Positions 4,603 to 7,579 of a stretch of 7,579 nucleotides of DNA are shown here, piece after piece. Below the pieces are notes generated by a model. It saw nothing but the letters and a program-made list of their open reading frames with translations. It did not search any database and was not told the DNA's origin. Source of the DNA: Rickettsia typhi (GTDB taxonomy: Bacteria; Pseudomonadota; Alphaproteobacteria; Rickettsiales; UBA1997); the NCBI GenBank assembly GCA_945874115.1, contig CAMCFD010000072.1, positions 1 to 7,579 on the forward strand. Reading direction: 5' to 3'. Position numbers and translations under genes: made by a program. Position 1 is the first letter of the stretch; every line of letters starts with the position of its first letter.

Positions 4603-5856
4603 TTAAACTTTCCCTTCCAAATAAGCCACCAGAAGCTCTTGCTTAACTTTTTGTTCACTCGAATTTTTAAAATCTTTCACAACAATTTCGCCTTTTGAAA
4701 CTTCATCTTCACCAAGAATCAAAACAAATCGCGAATTATTTTGGCTCGCTTTTTTCATTTGTTTTTTGAAATTGCCCACATAAACAAAATCAGCGTCAAT
4801 TCCTTTATTTCTAAGCTTTTGCACAATTTCAAACACTGCAATTTTTTGCGCCTCATCAACATAAATCACGCTGATTTTTTGCGCCTCTTTTTGCTTAATT
4901 TCAGCTAACATCATAAGCCTCTCAACACCAGCAGCAAAGCCAATCGCCGCAGTTTTCTTGCCGCCCATTTTCTCAATTAATTCATCATAACGACCACCCG
5001 CCAAAACAGTGTTTTGAGCACTTTCAACATCCATCACAAATTCAAAAACAGTCGAGGTGTAATAATCAAGCCCCCTCACCAGCCTTTGATTTAGCTTATA
5101 TGACACGCCGAATTTCTTCAACAATTTGAGAATTTCTTCAAGCCTAACGCGCGCCTCGTCAGAATAAAAATCAGAAATTAGCGGCGCATTTTCACAAAGC
5201 TCAATATCTTGCAACTCTTTAGAATCAAGAATTCTAAGCGGATTTTTTTGTAAACGAACCAAAGAATCGGGCGATAATTTATCTTGATATTTCACAAAAT
5301 AATCACGCAAAGCCGCTTCATATCTGGTTTTAGTCAGTGCACAACCAAGCGAATTAATTTGTAATTCAGTTTTATTTAAAATGCCCAAATCCTTTAAAAT
5401 AGAGGTCGCAAGCAATATAAATTCAACATCAAGCAAATGATTTTCTTCGCCTAAAATCTCGAAATTAATTTGGTTAAACTGGCGTTGACGGCCTTTTTGC
5501 GGCCTGTCATAGCGAAAAATTGGCCCGTAAGAAAAGAATTTTTGCGGCAAAATTTGCTGTAATTCACCATTTGAAATAAACGCGCGAACAATGCCGGCTG
5601 TGAATTCGGGGCGCAAAGTTAAAAAATTATCGCCGCGATCTTTAAATTTATAAACCTCTTTTGAAATAATGTCTGAAGCCTCACCCAGATTACGCTCAAA
5701 CACTTCGCTAAACTCAAAAATCGGAGTTTGCAACTCGTCAAAACCATAAGAAACCGCATTTTTTCGCGCAATTTCAATAATATTGTTAAAAGCCGCTATA
5801 TCAGAGCCAAACAAGTCTTTCGTGCCCCTAACTGGCTGTAATTTATGATTTGACAT
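4603..5856 (-). CDS. hisS: Histidyl-tRNA synthetase
   Basis: Class II synthetase that activates histidine with ATP and charges tRNA-His; a cytosolic homodimer. The product has 417 residues (E. coli 424). From the N-terminus: PVRGTKDL (8-15), the ATP/histidine-site stretch TLRPEFTAG (80-88), motif 2 FRYDRPQKGRQRQFNQ (114-129) with its arginine, the HisRS-specific LVRGLDYYTSTVFEF (259-273), GGRYDELI (287-294) and motif 3 AIGFAAGVERL (304-314) with its arginine. Residues from about 325 to the end are the anticodon-binding alpha/beta domain. The LRPEFTAGI variant is what I associate with alphaproteobacteria. ATG 5856 gives the expected N-terminus; the leader is pure A/T with no Shine-Dalgarno. 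It diverges from lepA. Confidence 0.97.
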   Translation of the reverse strand: MSNHKLQPVRGTKDLFGSDIAAFNNIIEIARKNAVSYGFDELQTPIFEFSEVFERNLGEASDIISKEVYKFKDRGDNFLTLRPEFTAGIVRAFISNGELQQILPQKFFSYGPIFRYDRPQKGRQRQFNQINFEILGEENHLLDVEFILLATSILKDLGILNKTELQINSLGCALTKTRYEAALRDYFVKYQDKLSPDSLVRLQKNPLRILDSKELQDIELCENAPLISDFYSDEARVRLEEILKLLKKFGVSYKLNQRLVRGLDYYTSTVFEFVMDVESAQNTVLAGGRYDELIEKMGGKKTAAIGFAAGVERLMMLAEIKQKEAQKISVIYVDEAQKIAVFEIVQKLRNKGIDADFVYVGNFKKQMKKASQNNSRFVLILGEDEVSKGEIVVKDFKNSSEQKVKQELLVAYLEGKV

Positions 5857-5889
5857 TTATTATTTTTATATTTTTACCGTTTTTCGCTA

Positions 5890-5916
5890 AATTTAAATCA
5901 CATCATAAATTATCAA
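5890..5916 (-). promoter_or_regulatory. Weak candidate promoter for hisS
   Basis: On the minus strand TTGATA (5916-5911) precedes TAAATT (5895-5890) with a short 15-bp spacer, about 34 bp before the hisS start. The -35 is good, the spacer and -10 are not. The surrounding 164-bp hisS-lepA gap (5857-6020) is very AT-rich and otherwise shows no RNA gene or ORF of note. Confidence 0.25.
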
Positions 5917-5955
5917 GAAAATCCTCAATAATCCCAGAAATTCACCAAAAAACAC

Positions 5956-5983
5956 TAGAATTTTAAATATTTTTAACTATGAT
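5956..5983 (+). promoter_or_regulatory. Weak candidate promoter for lepA
   Basis: TATGAT at 5978-5983 is a fair -10; the best-spaced -35 is TAGAAT at 5956-5961 (16-bp spacer, three of six matches). It lies 37 bp before the lepA start. Confidence 0.25.
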
Positions 5984-6000
5984 AAGGCTTTTAAAGCTAA

Positions 6001-6014
6001 AAATCAATTGATTT
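6001..6014. repeat. 14-bp palindrome next to the lepA start
   Basis: AAATCAATTGATTT is a perfect palindrome ending six bases before the lepA ATG, where a ribosome binding site would be expected. It could be an operator or chance in AT-rich DNA. Confidence 0.4.
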
Positions 6015-6020
6015 CGATAA

Positions 6021-7579
6021 ATGACTGACATTTCCCTAATTCGCAATTTCGCAATTATCGCCCACATTGACCACGGGAAATCGACCCTTTCGGATCGCCT
6101 AATTCAAGATTGCGGCGGCTTAGAGCTGCGCGAGATGACAGCGCAAGTTCTTGATTCAATGGATATCGAAAAAGAGCGCGGAATCACCATCAAAGCCCAA
6201 ACCGTGCGCCTTCAATACAAAGCCAACGACGGCAAAACCTACATGCTCAACCTGATGGACACTCCGGGCCACGTCGATTTCGCCTACGAAGTCAGTCGCT
6301 GTTTGGCGGCGTGTGAAGGCTCGATTTTGGTGGTTGACTCAACTCAAGGCGTTGAAGCGCAAACGCTAGCAAACGTTTATCAGGCGATTGAAAATAATCA
6401 CGAAATCGTTCCCGTTTTAAACAAAATCGACTTGCCCGCATCAGACCCCGACGCAGTAAAGAAGCAGATCGAAGAGGTTATCGGCATCGACACTTCTGAC
6501 GCAATTTTAGTTTCAGCCAAAACTGGTGTCGGAATTAAAGACACGCTTGAAGCAATAGTAACAAGGCTTCCCGCGCCAAAAGGCAACCCGACTGGCGAGC
6601 TAAAAGCATTGCTAATCGACAGCTGGTACGACGCCTATCTTGGTGTCATCGTGCTTGTGCGCGTTCTTGACGGCGTTATAAAAAAAGGCCAAAAAATAAA
6701 AATGATGGCGGCGAACGCCACCTACACCGTTGATTCTGTTGGTTTCTTCACACCAAAAAAAGTTTTCTGCGATGAATTAAGAGCCGGCGAAGTTGGATTT
6801 ATCAACGGCCAAATCAAACAAGTTTCTGATTGTAAAGTTGGCGACACTATCGTTTCTTCAACCAACGAAAACGCCGTGGCGCTTACGGGCTTTAAGCAAA
6901 ACAAACCCGTAGTATTTTGTGGAATTTATCCAATTGACGCTTCTGATTTTGAAAAATTTCGCGACGCGCTGGGAAAATTACACTTAAACGATGCCAGTTT
7001 TGAGTTTGAAGCAGAAACCTCAACAGCTCTCGGCCACGGCTTCCGCTGCGGTTTCCTCGGCCTTCTTCACCTCGAAATTGCCATCGAAAGACTCGAGCGC
7101 GAATTCGATTTAGACCTTATAACAACAGCTCCCTCAGTGCTTTATCGCATTCACAGCACCAAATCGCGCAATTTAACCGAGGCCGAGCGCGAAGAAGATG
7201 TACTCTACATCCACAGCCCAGCCGACATGCCCGAGCCACAAAAAATTGACTTTATGGAAGAGCCGTGGATCAAGGCAACCATTATGACGCCCGACGAATA
7301 TCTCGGCTCAATTTTAGAACTCTGCACCAACAAACGCGGCATCCAAAAAGAGCTGTCATACGTTGGAGACCGCGCGATGGTGGTCTATCGATTGCCCTTA
7401 AACGAAGTTGTTTATGACTTTTACGACCGCCTAAAATCATGCTCGCGCGGCTATGCCAGCTTTGATTGGCAAATGGACGGCTATGAAAAAAGCGACCTCG
7501 CAAAATTAGCAATCTTGGTCAACGCCGAACCCGTAGACGCTCTGTCAATCATCACCCACAAAACCCGCGCCGAATCTCG
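6021..7579 (+). CDS. lepA: Elongation factor 4 (LepA), 3' end beyond the window
   Basis: LepA/EF4 is a ribosome-associated translational GTPase related to EF-G. The window holds 519 codons plus two bases of a protein normally about 600 residues; it is open to the edge, so truncation is only by the window. GTPase motifs are all present: P-loop AHIDHGKST (14-22), switch I ERGITIK (52-58), DTPGHVDF (80-87) with catalytic His84, NKID (134-137) and SAKTG (165-169). Later family landmarks are FRCGFLGLLHLEI, PDEYLGSILELCTNKRGIQ, LPLNEVVYDFYDRLKS, SRGYASFDW and the start of the LepA-specific C-terminal domain (LAILVNAEPVDALS). ATG 6021 gives the expected start MTDISLIRNFAIIAHIDHGK. Codons end in C/G more often than in pth or hisS, which may reflect stronger expression or constraint. 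It diverges from hisS; no Shine-Dalgarno is visible. Confidence 0.97.
   Translation, partial: MTDISLIRNFAIIAHIDHGKSTLSDRLIQDCGGLELREMTAQVLDSMDIEKERGITIKAQTVRLQYKANDGKTYMLNLMDTPGHVDFAYEVSRCLAACEGSILVVDSTQGVEAQTLANVYQAIENNHEIVPVLNKIDLPASDPDAVKKQIEEVIGIDTSDAILVSAKTGVGIKDTLEAIVTRLPAPKGNPTGELKALLIDSWYDAYLGVIVLVRVLDGVIKKGQKIKMMAANATYTVDSVGFFTPKKVFCDELRAGEVGFINGQIKQVSDCKVGDTIVSSTNENAVALTGFKQNKPVVFCGIYPIDASDFEKFRDALGKLHLNDASFEFEAETSTALGHGFRCGFLGLLHLEIAIERLEREFDLDLITTAPSVLYRIHSTKSRNLTEAEREEDVLYIHSPADMPEPQKIDFMEEPWIKATIMTPDEYLGSILELCTNKRGIQKELSYVGDRAMVVYRLPLNEVVYDFYDRLKSCSRGYASFDWQMDGYEKSDLAKLAILVNAEPVDALSIITHKTRAES

Noticed and set aside
4510..4698. Plus-strand ORF with the string CHSREGGNL
   Set aside because: This string is the translation of the REP palindrome and the rest is antisense to hisS.
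5979..6011. Ten-codon upstream ORF before lepA
   Set aside because: Overlaps the candidate -10 box, has no ribosome site, and is short enough to arise by chance.
1..7579. CRISPR array, tRNA, rRNA, toxin-antitoxin or defence genes
   Set aside because: No regularly spaced identical repeats, no cloverleaf-like sequences and no such protein motifs were seen on either strand.

Overview
The window looks like a piece of chromosome from an AT-rich alphaproteobacterium, possibly Rickettsiales-like or another reduced or host-associated lineage. The evidence is the protein variants: an FdxA-type seven-iron ferredoxin starting MTYVVTDNC, a HisS with the LRPEFTAGI form of its motif, a stand-alone ccmC, and AT-rich housekeeping genes with almost no Shine-Dalgarno sequences. 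The genus cannot be told from sequence alone. I saw no phage genes, CRISPR array, tRNA, rRNA or intact transposase. It is mostly an ordinary housekeeping region with a few odd small elements between the genes.

Layout, left to right. Positions 1-200 hold a disturbed pth leader: a perfect 37-bp copy of the pth 5' end (66-102) lies exactly 135 bp (45 codons) upstream of the real start (201-237), and the DNA between is rich in inverted repeats. pth (201-740, +) is followed by a gene for an unrecognised six-cysteine secreted protein (781-1296, +). Facing these on the minus strand is rarA (1450-2838). A short ORF for a 55-residue putative membrane peptide (1286-1453, -) overlaps the rarA stop as ATGA and has an AAGGA motif upstream. 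rarA diverges from a small coiled-coil, tail-anchored protein resembling DUF1640 (2936-3205, +). The two share a compact promoter region in which a 16-bp palindrome places TATAAT on both strands.

A minus-strand series follows: hisS (4603-5856), ccmC (3722-4420) and fdxA (3337-3657). Between hisS and ccmC lies a REP/dRS3-like hairpin preceded by two degenerate 23-bp tandem units, then an inverted repeat overlapping a possible ccmC promoter. A weak terminator may separate ccmC from fdxA. hisS diverges from lepA (6021 to the window end, +), which is cut off after 519 codons.

Functional themes. Translation: Pth recycles peptidyl-tRNA, HisS charges tRNA-His and LepA acts on ribosomes. Genome maintenance: RarA. 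Cytochrome c assembly and electron transfer: CcmC and FdxA. They do not form one obvious pathway. The best candidates for something undescribed are the duplicated pth start with its palindromic insert and the small ORF coupled to rarA; both are inferences from sequence and need comparative or expression data.
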